Positions 11,664-21,480 of a stretch of DNA of 64,000 bases are shown here, in pieces; the first letter of the stretch is position 1, and each line of letters begins with the position of its first letter. The notes beneath the pieces are model-generated. The model searched no databases and was not told the origin of the DNA. It saw nothing but the letters and a program-made list of their open reading frames with translations. The position numbers were made by a program, and so were the translations under genes. The DNA lies in NCBI GenBank assembly GCA_947172415.1, contig OX359191.1:3224001-3288000 (forward strand). The letters run 5' to 3'. The DNA is from Chondrosia reniformis (taxonomy: Eukaryota > Porifera > Demospongiae > Chondrillida > Chondrillidae).

Positions 11664-13202
11664 ATGCCTCGAAAAGAATTGACATTGAAACAACGTGTGG
11701 AGGTGATTAGGCACCAAAAGAGCCACCCAAAAGTAGGAACTCAAATTTTGGCAGAACGTTTTGGCTGTGGCAGAACACAGATTCAATCAATTTTGAAAGC
11801 CAAGGAGGAGATTCTTTAAGATTTTGAAAAGAATGGAAGTGAAGACAAGAAGAGGAACAGAAAAGCTGAATTTCCGGACATTGATGATGCTGTTTACAAA
11901 TGGTACTGTCTTGGTCGGGAAAGGAACATTCCCATATCAGGACCAATGCTCCAGGAGGAGGCCCATTTGATTGCTGAACGACTCGAGAATTCCCGGTTCA
12001 AGGCATCCAATGGTTGGCTCCAGTCATTCAAAGCTCGCCACAATTTAAAAATGCTCACAGTTTGTGTAGAGTCAGCTAGTGTTCCCCAAGGAACGGTGGA
12101 GGCATGGCATAGCAGAGTGAAGGATTTGGTAATAGGGTATGTACCAAAGAACATTTGGAACACTGATGAGACCGGCTGCTTTTTCCGAGCCCTACCTGAT
12201 AGAACCCTTGCTCAATCTGCTTCACAGTGTAAGGGTGGCAAAAAATCAAAAGACAGGGTGACTGTTGTCTTTTTCATCAATGCGGCTGGTGAGAAAGAAC
12301 CACCAATTGTAATAGGCAAGTCAAAATCTCCTCATTGCTTTGGCGGCCTCAAAGATAAGCAAAAACCACATGGAGTGCCATACTATGCAAATAAGAAAGC
12401 ATGGATGACTTCAGAGATTATGGATGATATCCTAGCATCACTTAACCAAAGACTGAAAAGGGAGGACCGCCACATTCTTCTTCTGCTTGATAATGCTCCT
12501 TGCCATCCTCGGGATTATCAAGACAGCTCCACATTTTCCAACATCAAAGTGGTATTCTTTCCAGTGAATACCACATCTCGTCTGCAACCACTCGATGCGG
12601 GAGTAATTCAAAGCTTCAAGTGCCAGTACAGGGCACTTTTGATCAAACATACATTAGCAGCAATTGATTCGTCAGCCAGCTTGTCCGCATTTGACATAGC
12701 CAAATCAGTGGATATCCTGACTGCCACTCGAATGATTAAACTTGCATGGCACAAAGTCAAAGAAGACACAATCATTAAGTGCTTCAAGAACTGTGGCGTG
12801 GTTGTGGGTAAAATAGACCACCTTTCAGATCCCTTCGCTGAAGTTGACGAATTGGAGGAGCTTGTCCACCACATTAACCCAACGATTTCTGCCCAGGAAT
12901 ACATTCAGGCTGAGGAAGACATGCCAGCTTATGCCACTGTGCCAGAAGGAACAACATTGGAAGATCTACGTACACAGTTGCGTGAAAAAGCCATCAGTGG
13001 AGAACTGCCATCCAATAGCCAAATCGAACTCTAGGACAACAGTGACGATGATGATGATGATGATGATGTAGGTAGTGAAAATGATACCCCAAGTTCAGAA
13101 GTGAACAATTACACCATCCACACGTTTGATGAAGCCATTAGAGTCTCACATGACTTGTTCCATTTTTTGACCACTACTGCACTTTATACATGTTCTACCT
13201 TG
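11664..13202 (+). pseudogene. Tigger/pogo transposase, near-intact catalytic domain, two stops
   Basis: Translation from the ATG at 11664 gives a pogo/CENP-B-like N-terminus (MPRKELTLKQRVEVIRHQ, then AERFGCGRTQIQSILKAK), broken by TAA at 11817-11819. The frame then runs open as 11946-13034 (362 residues from the next ATG) through the CENP-B-type second DNA-binding domain (ASNGWLQSFKARHNL) and the DDE_1 catalytic domain: Asp 12164-12166 in NTDETG, Asp 12489-12491 in LLLDNAPCHP, Asp 12594-12596 in LQPLDAGV, giving DD35D spacing. A TAG at 13032-13034 is followed by an in-frame poly-Asp tract (GAT repeat, about 13048-13071) and TFDEAIRVSHDLFHFL, typical of Tigger C-termini, until the frame enters the inverted copy at 13203. 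With two stops, full-length protein is not expected. A DNA-binding-deficient product from 11946 is possible but speculative. Confidence 0.85.
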
Positions 13203-13639
13203 TCCACAGTTCCTTGGGGAACACTAGCTGACTCTCCACAAACTGTGAGCATTTTTAAATGGTGGCGAGCTTTGAATGACTGGAGCCAACCATTGGATGC
13301 CTTGAACCGGGAATTCTCGAGTCGTTCAGCAATCAAATGGGCCTCCTCCTGGAGCATTGGTCCTGATATGGGAATGTTCCTTTCCCGAACAAGACAGTAC
13401 CATTTGTAAACAGCATCATCAATGTCCGGAAATTCAGCTTTTCTGTTCTTCTTCTTGTCTTCACTTCCATTCTTTTCAAAATCTTAAAGAATCTCCTCCT
13501 TGGCTTTCAAAATTGACTGAATCTGTGTTCTGCCACAGCCAAAACGTTCTGCCAAAATTTGAGTTCCTCCTTTTGGGTGGCTCTTTTGGTACCTAATCAC
13601 CTCCACACGTTGTTTCAATGTCAATTCTTTTCGAGGCAT
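13203..13639 (-). pseudogene. Inverted partial copy of the transposase N-terminus
   Basis: On the minus strand this repeats the transposase from its ATG (13637-13639) through the CENP-B-like DNA-binding region and stops at the palindrome junction (13203), before the catalytic domain. It carries the same premature TAA as the left copy, and its alignment to 12100-11664 has only scattered substitutions. It has no catalytic residues. Open frames called on the plus strand here (13101-13409 and 13357-13596) are antisense to it. Confidence 0.82.
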
Positions 13640-13719
13640 GTTAGAGGCGCGAGTATAGCTATAACGAAACGTGTTAGTGTGGGTGTATAGCAGCTGCTAC
13701 CCAATCAAGCTTCAGTCGT

Positions 13720-14094
13720 ATGGCTGCGAACGCCACTTCTGTATCTGTTTCTCACTTTAGCTACGCATCGTTTATTCGTGGGTTCCATGATTATAAAGAC
13801 TTGTGGACACCAGAGCCAGGAGAAGTTTTAGAGGTGGAAGCAGAGCCGTCCAACCCATATGACCCAATGGCAATGGCGGTAAAGAAGAACGGACAGGTTG
13901 TAGGTCAAGTTCCAAGGTCATTCGCTCGATATACTCACTTTTTCCTCCTCAGACAAGGGAACCAGATTGTGTGTGAGGTCACTGGCAGCCCTGTGAATCG
14001 TGGTGTTGGTCTCGGGCTGGAAGTTCCATGTTTTTATCATTTCGATGGACACCAGAACTTTATAAGAAAGCTGCAAGAGTCACTGAAGGAGTAA
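13720..14094 (+). CDS. HIRAN-domain protein, right copy, intact
   Basis: This is a 124-residue stand-alone HIRAN protein, nearly identical to the left copy (for example T to A near residue 16, T to M near residue 51, H to Q near residue 61) but with the C-terminus intact, ending FIRKLQESLKE. The core NPYDPMAMAVKKNGQVVG and the QVPRSFARY segment match the family; GLGLEVPCFY before the end is typical of related animal HIRAN proteins. No signal peptide or membrane segment is seen, so a nuclear or cytosolic site is likely. HIRAN domains recognise free 3' DNA ends, so a role in handling transposon ends or in host repair recruitment is conceivable, but this is inference. It lies head-to-head with the truncated inverted transposase copy, 80 bp apart, inside the transposon terminus. 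Confidence 0.8.
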   Translation: MAANATSVSVSHFSYASFIRGFHDYKDLWTPEPGEVLEVEAEPSNPYDPMAMAVKKNGQVVGQVPRSFARYTHFFLLRQGNQIVCEVTGSPVNRGVGLGLEVPCFYHFDGHQNFIRKLQESLKE

Positions 14095-15150
14095 AGGAGA
14101 CTCTTTAGAACATTTTATCGATAAATTGTTGTCATTTACGTACTTTCAAATCTGTATGGCCGCATTACAGAGAAGAGAAATCCCTTCGGGGCCACGGAAG
14201 GGCGACCGCTATATGCATTACGCAGGTGACCACATTAACAAGGTCTCGATGTATACTTCAATTAGCGGATTGTTCGGGAGTATACGTTGGCGACCGGAAA
14301 AGGGAGGTGACCGCTTTAATAAGGTGACCGCTTACTCAGGTTCCATTGTATGTACTAGTTATATGAACTAGTTCTAAGTACTAGTTGTATGTACTAGGTG
14401 TATGTAGTAGTTGTATGTTCTATTTGTTTCAACTAGTTCTATGTTCTAATTGTTTGTACTTGGTATGTACTAGTTACTAGTTTCTAGTTGTAAGTACTAG
14501 TTGTAAGTAGTAGTTGTATGTACTATGTGTATGTACCAGTTGTTGATTCTTGTACTATTTATACAATGTACTAGGTAGATTCTAGTTGTATATACTAGAT
14601 ACTTGTTACATGTACTAGTTGTATGAACTAGTTTTATGAACTAGTTGTGTGTACTGTTTATTTCTACTAGTTATATGTACCAGTTATATGTACTCTATAG
14701 TTTTATGTACTAGTAGTATGTACTAGTTATATTTACTAGCTGTATGTACTATCCGTGTGTACTAATTGTATGCACTAGTTGTATGAACTAGGTGTATGTA
14801 CTCAATACTATTTGTATGTAATTGTCGAATGTAGTAGTTATTTGTACTAGTTGAATGTATAAGGAGTGTGTAATTGTTGTATGTACTAGTTACATGTACT
14901 AGTTGTTTGTACTAGTTGTATGTTCTATTGCCTAATTGTATGTACTAGTTGTATGTACTAGATATTTGAACTAGTTTTAAGTTCTAGTTCTAGTCAGTTA
15001 TACTAGGTACTCGGAATGAACTAGTTCTATGAACTACTTGTTTGTTTGTGTGAACTAGTTTTCTGCATTAGTTGTATGTATTATATTTATGTACTAGTTA
15101 TATGTCTATGTACTAGTCATATGTAATAGTTATATGTACTAGTTATATGT

Positions 15151-15930
15151 ACTAGTTGCATGTACTAGTTGTATGTACTAGTAGTATATACTAGTTGTAG
15201 GTTCTAGTCCTAATTATACTAGGTACTAGGGAGGTACTAGTTGTATATACTAGACACTAGTTGTTTGTACTAGATATATGTACTAGTTATATGTACTAGT
15301 TGTATGTACCAGTTTTGTGTAATTGTTGTATGTACTAGTTGTATGTACTACTTATATGTACTCGTTACATTTGTATATACTGGGGGTCTATACTAGTTGT
15401 TTGTACTAGTTATATATACTAGTTGTACGTACTATTTATATGTACTATATTTTTGTGTATGTACTAGGTATATATACTACTTGTAGGTACTACCTGTATC
15501 AGCTGGTTGTATGTACTAAATCTATGTACTACTTATATGTACTAGTTGCATGTACTAGTTGTATGTATTAGTAGCATATACTAGTTGTAGGTTCTAGTCC
15601 TAATTATACTAGGTACTAGTGAGGAACTAGTTGTATATACTAGACACTAGTTGTATGTATTAGTTATATGTACTAGTTATATGTACTAGTTGTATGTACC
15701 AGTTTTGTGTAATTGTTGTATGTACTGGATGTGTGTACTACTTTTATGTACTCGTTACATTTGTATATACTGGGTGTATATACTAGTTGTTTGTACTAGT
15801 TATATATACTAGTTGTACGTACTATTTATATGTACTATATTTATGTGTAAGAACTAGGTATACGTACTACTTGTAGGTACTAGCTGTATTAGCTGGTTGT
15901 ATGTACTAATTCTATGCACTAGTTATATGT
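15151..15930. repeat. Tandem duplication of a 390-bp satellite segment
   Basis: The segment starting ACTAGTTGCATGTACTAGTT at 15151 recurs at 15541, with the same rare features in order (GGTTCTAGTCCTAATTATAC, GGAGG/GTGAGG, CTGGGGGTCTATA/CTGGGTGTATATA, AGCTGGTTGTATG). Scattered substitutions distinguish the copies. The second copy ends at about 15930. Confidence 0.75.
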
Positions 15931-16201
15931 ACTAGTTGTATGCGCTAGCTGTATGTACTAGTTGTATGTACTATTTACATTTACTAGGTATTCGTGTAAT
16001 GTACTAGTTATATGTAGTAGGTGTATGTATTAGTTATATGGCCTAGTTGTATGTACTAGTTGCATGCACTAGTTGTATGTACTAGTTGTATGTACAAGTT
16101 GCATGTACAAATTATACTTATTAGTTACTAATTTTATGAACTAGCTCTACCTACAAATTTTATGTACTACTTGTAAGTTCTAGTTGTATGTACTAGTTGT
16201 A

Positions 16202-17640
16202 TGTATATACCAGTTGTATGTACTAGTTAAATGTACTATTTTTTATATATCCTAGTTGTATGTTCTAGTTTCTAGTTGTATGTACTATGTGTATGTACTA
16301 TTCATATATACTAGTTATCCGTTTATGTATTAGTTATGTGTAGCAGGTGTGTGAACTTGTGACACGTACTAGTTCAAAAGTACTAGTTGTATGTGCTAAT
16401 TGCATGTACATGTTCGGTGTACTAGTGGTATGTTTATACAAGTTTTATGTACTAGATACTAGTTGCATGTACTATTTGCATGTCCTAGTTGTACGCACTA
16501 GTTTTATGTTCTAGTTGTATTTACTATTTGTATGTACTAGTTATATGTGTGTGTACTAGTTCGATGTTCTAGTTGTATGCACTAGCTGTATGTACTAGTT
16601 GTATGAACTATTTATATTTTCTAGGTATATGTGTATGTACTCGTTATATGGAATAGGTGTATGTATTAGTTATGTGACCCAGTTGTTTGTGCTAGTTGTA
16701 TGTACGAATTGAATGTACTAGTTGTATGTTCAAGTATTATGTACTCTTTCTATGAATTAGTTGTATGTACTAGTTGTATGTACTTTTTGTAGGTTTATGT
16801 ACTAGGTGTATGTACTATTTTTATATACTAGTTATATGTGTATGTACTGGTTATATGTAGTAGTTGTATGTACCACTTGTTTGTACTAGTTTCCTGTACT
16901 TGTTGTATGTGCTAGCTGTATGTATATACCAGTTGTATGTACTAGTTAAATGTACTATTTTTTATATATCCTAGTTGTATGTTCTAGTTTCTAGTTGTAT
17001 GTACTATGTTTATGTACTATTCATATATACTAGTTATCCGTTTATGTATTAGTTATGTGTAGCAGGTGTGTGAACTTGTGATACGTACTAGTTCAAAAGT
17101 ATTAGTTGTATGTGCTAATTGCATGTACATGTTCGGTGTATTAGTTGTATGTTTATACAAGTTTTATGTACTAGATACTAGTTGCATGTACTATTTGCAT
17201 GTCCTAGTTGTACGCACTAGTTTTATGTTCTAGTTGTATTTACTATTTGTATGTACTAGTTATATGTGTGTGTACTAGTTCGATGTTCTAGTTGTATGCA
17301 CTAGCTGTATGTACTAGTTGTATGAACTATTTATATTTTCTAGGTATATGTGTATGTACTCGTTATATGTAATAGGTGTATGTATTAGTTATATGACCCA
17401 GTTGTTTGTGCTAGTTGTATGTACGAATTGAATGTACTAGTTGTATGTTCAAGTTTTATGTACTCTTTCTATGAATTAGTTGTATGTACTAGCTGTATGT
17501 ACTTTTTGTAGGTTTATGTACTAGGTGTATGTACTATTTTTATATACTAGTTATATGTGTATGTACTGGTTATATGTAGTAGTTGTATGTACCACTTGTT
17601 TGTACTAGTTTCCTGTACTTGTTGTATGTGCTAGCTGTAT
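16202..17640. repeat. Recent tandem duplication of a 719-bp satellite segment
   Basis: 16202-16920 and 16921-17640 are near-identical, from TGTATATACCAGTTG to TTGTATGTGCTAGCTG, including irregular motifs such as TTTTTTATATATCCTAGT, CATGTTCGGTGTA and GTTTCCTGTACTTG. Only a handful of differences were noticed, far fewer than between neighbouring 13-mers, so the duplication is young. Confidence 0.82.
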
Positions 17641-19443
17641 GTACTAATTGTAGGTTCTAGTACTAGTTATAGTAGGTATTAAGTAGGCATTAGTTGTATG
17701 TACTAGTTGTTAGTACTACTTTTACGTACTAGTTGAATGTACTAGTTGTATGTACTAGTTCTAGTTATATTTACTAGATGTAGGTACTGGTTGTATGTAG
17801 TGGTTGGATGTAGTAGTTGTATGTACTAATTGTTTGTACTAGTTTTATGTACTAGTTGTATGTATATATTAATTGTAAATACTAGCTATGTACTAGTTGT
17901 GTGTATATACTAGTTTGTTGTTTATGTAGTAGTTGTATATGCCAGTTTTATGTACTCGTACTATGTACAAGTTCTATGTACTAGTTATGTACAAGTTCTA
18001 TATACTAGTTATGTACAAGTTGCATGTAGTAGTTATATACCAGTTGTACGCACTAGTTTGTATGTATGTACTAGTTGTATGCAGTTGCTATGTACTAGTT
18101 GTATATACAAGTTGTATGTTCTAGTATTATGCACTCGTTCTTTGAACTAGGTGTATGTACTAGTTTTTAGTTGTGTGTACTAGTTGTATGTACTAGTTGT
18201 ATATACGTTTTGTATGTACTTGTTGTATGTACTAAGTGTATGTACTATTTTTATATACTAGTTTTATGTGTATGTACGGGTTATATGTAGTAGTTGTATG
18301 TAACAGTTGTATGTACAAGTTGCCTGTACTACGTGTATGCGCTAGCTCTATATACTAGTTGCAGGTTCTAGTACTAGTTATAGTAGGTACTAAGTAGGCA
18401 TTAGTTGTACGCACTAGTTGTAAGTACTACTATAACGAATTAGTTGTATGTACTAGTTCTATGTACTAGTACTAGTTATATTTACTAGTTGTAGGTTCTG
18501 GTTGTGTGTAGTAGTTGAATGTAGTAGTTTTATGTACTAATTGTCTGTATTAGTTGCATGCACTAATTGTATGTATATATTAGTTGTAAGTAGTAGCTAT
18601 GTACTAGTTGTATGTACTAGTTATTAGTTGTATAGTCTAGCTTTATGTACTAGTTGCATGTACTATTTGTATGTACTAATTGTATGTACAAATAGTATTT
18701 ACTAGGTGTATGTAGTAGTTGTATGTTCTAATTGTTTGAACTAGTTCTATGTACTAATTGTATATACTAGAAATGTACTAGTTATGTACTAGTTATATGA
18801 ACTAGTTTTAAATACTATTTGTACGTACTAGTCGAATGTAGTAGTTTTTTCTACTAGTTGAATGTATAAGTAGTGGGTAATGTTTGTATGTACTAGTTAT
18901 ATGTACTAGTTGTGTGTACTCTTTGTCTGTACTAGTTGTATGTACTAGTTGTATGTTCTATTGTCTACTTGTATGTACTAGTGTTATGTACTAGCTGTAT
19001 TTACTAGGTGTATGTAGTAGTTGTATGTTCTAATTGTTTAAACTAGTTTTATGTACTAATTGTATGTACTAAGTATATACGAATTACTAGTTTCTAGTTG
19101 TATGTACTAGTTGTAAGTACAAGTTGTATGTACTGTTTGTTTGTACTAATTGTATGCACTAGTTGCATGTACTAGTTGTATGTACTAGTAGTGTATAGTA
19201 GTTGTAGGTTGTAGTCCTAATTGTACTACGTACTAGGGAGGTACCAGTTGTATATACTAGACTAGATGTATGTATTAGTTATATGTACTAGTTATATGTA
19301 TTAGTTATATGTACTATTTATATATACTAGTTGTATGTACTACTTATATGTACTTGTTACATTTGTATGTACGGGGTGTATTTACCAGTTTTTTGTACTA
19401 GTTATATATACTAGTTGTACGTACTATTTATATGTATTATATA

Positions 19444-20203
19444 CTAGAGAAAAATAAAAATTTTCTACAAAAATAGTTAAGATGTAGGGATGGCACAAAA
19501 AGCACATAAACAAGAAAGGGATGTTACACAGTGAAGCATTAGCTATATATGCATGAATCATACAACACCCTTGCTTGTAGGATTCATGCATTGCTAATAC
19601 TTCACTGTGTAACTTCCCTTTCTTGTTTAAGTGCTTTTTGTGCCATTCCTACATCTTCACTATTTTTGTAGAAAATTTTTCTTTTTCTCTAGTTTCTGTA
19701 CTTTTTATGGAGCATAAGCTAGGAATTTGATTGTATTAAAACCCATTTTGGTTTTGCCATCTTCGACTTATTATGACGTCATTAAAATGGCGAATTTATT
19801 GAGGCCTTGCCTCTGGGGCCATGAAAACCGTCATACTCAATAATAGCGTTATCGCTCTCGCTTCTACAAAAGAATACAGTTCGGAAAATTTGCAATAGTT
19901 TTGTTTGACAATTAGTCCAAAAGTTTATTTAGTTTTTTAGTTATGGCTGACAAAGAAGAAGAATAATAAGAGGAAGAATATGAAGAAGACGAGAAGGGGA
20001 ATTTTTAAAGTTTATTATTTTGCCAGCGGGACATATTCGCTTGCCTTTAAGGTCTATTTAGAGTGTGTATATTTATATTTAGCTATTCATAGCCTTATTT
20101 TGTCGATTTTCGGCTTATTTCGGGATTTTGCTCCTATACCGATGTATGGGGAATGCGAAAAAACGTGTCATCCCTACATAGGGAGTACTACCGTACTCCC
20201 TGA
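19444..20203 (+). mobile_element. Foldback/MITE-like element, 760 bp (right palindrome copy)
   Basis: This is the reverse complement of 8004-8763 with scattered differences and equal length. The large hairpin is at 19444-19692 (starts CTAGAGAAAAA, ends TTTTTCTCTAG). The small hairpin AGGGAGTAC/GTACTCCCT at the other end is followed by GATAT. The 79-codon frame at 19980-20219 runs off the element into satellite and is not considered a gene. Its mirror-image flanks show it arose by the palindrome, not by independent insertion. Confidence 0.75.
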
Positions 20204-21003
20204 TATGTTTATATACTAAGTATATGTACTACTTGTGGGTACTAGCTGTATTAGCTGGTTGTATGTACTAAGTCTATGTACTAGTTATATGTACTAGTTG
20301 TATGCGCTAGCTGTATGTACTAGTTGTAGATACTATTTACATTTACTAGGTATACGTGTATTGTACTAGTTATATGTAGTAGGTGTATGTACTTGTTATA
20401 TGGCCTAATTGTATGTACTAGTTGCATGTACCAGTTGTATGGACTAGTTGTATATACTAGTCGCATGTACTAATTATATTTACTAGTTACTAATTTTATG
20501 AACTAGTTGTACCTACGAAATTTATGTAATACTTGTATGTACTAGCTAAAGGTACTAGTTTTATATATATACTAGTTGTATGTACTAGTTTTTAGTTGTA
20601 TGTACTATGTGTATGTACTATTCATATATTCTAGTTATATGTTTATGTATTAGTTATATGTAGTAGGTGTGTGAACTTATTATTTGTACTAGTTAAAAGT
20701 ACTAGTTGTATGTGCTAATTGTTTGTATACGTTCGGTGTACTAGTTGTATGTTTATACTAGTTGTATGTACTAGCTTTGTACTAGTTGTATGTTCTAATT
20801 GTTTGAACTAGTTCTATGTACTAATTGTATGTACAGGTATGCACTAGTTACTAGTTTCTAGTTGTATGTAATAGTTGTAAGTACTAGTTGTTTGTACTAT
20901 GTGTATGTACTAGTTGTTTTTACTATGTGTATGTACCAGTTGTTGATTCTTGTACTACTTATACTATGTACTAGGGAGGTTCTAGTTGTATGTACTAGAT
21001 ACT
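20204..21003 (-). repeat. 13-bp satellite, reverse orientation, to a strand switch
   Basis: This mirrors 7185-8003. The reverse orientation ends at about 21000-21005 in CTAGATACTACAACTAGAAA, after which forward units begin. This point marks the outer edge of the right palindrome arm. Confidence 0.85.
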
Positions 21004-21096
21004 ACAACTAGAAACTAGAATATACATATAGTATATATATAAAACTAGTACATTTAAATAGTCTACAACTGGTATATACATACAACTAGTACAAAC

Positions 21097-21480
21097 AAGT
21101 ATTTCGAGTTTAAAAAGTCGTGGGGCTACCGCCCCCGCATTAACTGGAACTACTTGGCCATATCGTTGGGATTTAATATATATATTCGTAATACTAACGA
21201 TTGAGGACGATTTAGTGTCCTGAACTTTATAAATAACGATGGAAAAGCTTCGTAAACTAAAGCTTCCTGAACGCCGCCATTTTCAAAAATGATGTATTGC
21301 CGTATAAATTAAGTGTTACAATAGTTGCGTATGAACTAGTATTATACATATATCGACTTATAAAATAAGTGTTATAATAGTTGCGTATTAACCTGTATTA
21401 TATATATAGATATATATATATATATACTCTTTCCGTAACATGAAGCTGTACAACATAATCGACAAATGAAAACAATATAA
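21097..21480 (+). mobile_element. AAGTATTTCGAG-family element, copy 1
   Basis: This non-satellite insert opens with AAGTATTTCGAGTTTAAAAA, followed by a GC-rich segment (GGGGCTACCGCCCCC) and TTAACTGGAACTACTTGG, which is roughly the inverse of the opening, so the first 90 bases can fold. The rest is AT-rich with a GAACGCCGCCATTTT motif and an internal approximate duplication around ATTAAGTGTTACAATAGTTG, then a TA run. No ORF. Family unknown. Confidence 0.55.

Larger units (their letters stand above)
10955..14348 (+). mobile_element. Tigger/pogo transposon, 3,394 bp, with internal inverted duplication and HIRAN cargo
   Basis: It is bounded by TA on both sides (10953-10954 and 14349-14350). The left terminus reads CAGTGGAAGCTGAGTAAGCG and the right terminus, inverted, CAATGGAACCTGAGTAAGCG. 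The first and last 1.15 kb are inverted copies of each other, each carrying the terminal region, a HIRAN ORF and the transposase N-terminus. The central 1.1 kb (12101-13202) is unique and holds the catalytic part of the transposase. The normal 3' end of the transposon is absent and is replaced by the mirrored 5' end. Both termini remain in the orientation a transposase would need, so the rearranged copy could in principle still be cut out. That is inference. Confidence 0.87.
14349..19443 (-). repeat. 13-bp satellite, reverse orientation (right palindrome arm)
   Basis: These are TGTATGTACTAGT variants. The first several hundred bases mirror the left arm next to the Tigger element almost base for base. 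Further out, alignment is kept only in blocks because the right arm has extra higher-order units, including the 390-bp and 719-bp tandem duplications. Open frames such as those at 17933-18150 are satellite translations. Confidence 0.88.
7185..21003. repeat. Large imperfect palindrome centred in a Tigger transposon
   Basis: Sequence left of about 12100 reappears as reverse complement right of about 13203. Paired landmarks are: Tigger ends 10955/14348, HIRAN start codons 11583/13720 and transposase start codons 11664/13639, all summing to 25303; and foldback elements 8004-8763/19444-20203, whose ends sum to 28207. The flanking satellite is also mirrored in detail, for example the run around 10861-10920 against 14390-14450, and 7190-7240 against 20935-20995. 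The right arm is about 2.9 kb longer between Tigger and the foldback element because of satellite length differences. The non-palindromic spacer is 12101-13202. I infer one inverted duplication followed by satellite expansion or loss. Confidence 0.85.

Noticed and set aside
11894-12163. Minus-strand frames overlapping the transposase (also 11472-11946, 12438-12650, 12608-12904)
   Set aside because: They are antisense shadows of the Tigger transposase; the sense strand has recognisable motifs.
12844-13071. Alternative plus frame with poly-Met tail
   Set aside because: It is an out-of-frame reading of the transposase; the Met run is the GAT (Asp) repeat read one base off.
19980-20219. 79-codon frame in the foldback element
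   Set aside because: It crosses the element's terminal hairpin into satellite, and the mirror copy at 8004-8763 shows no sign of coding constraint.
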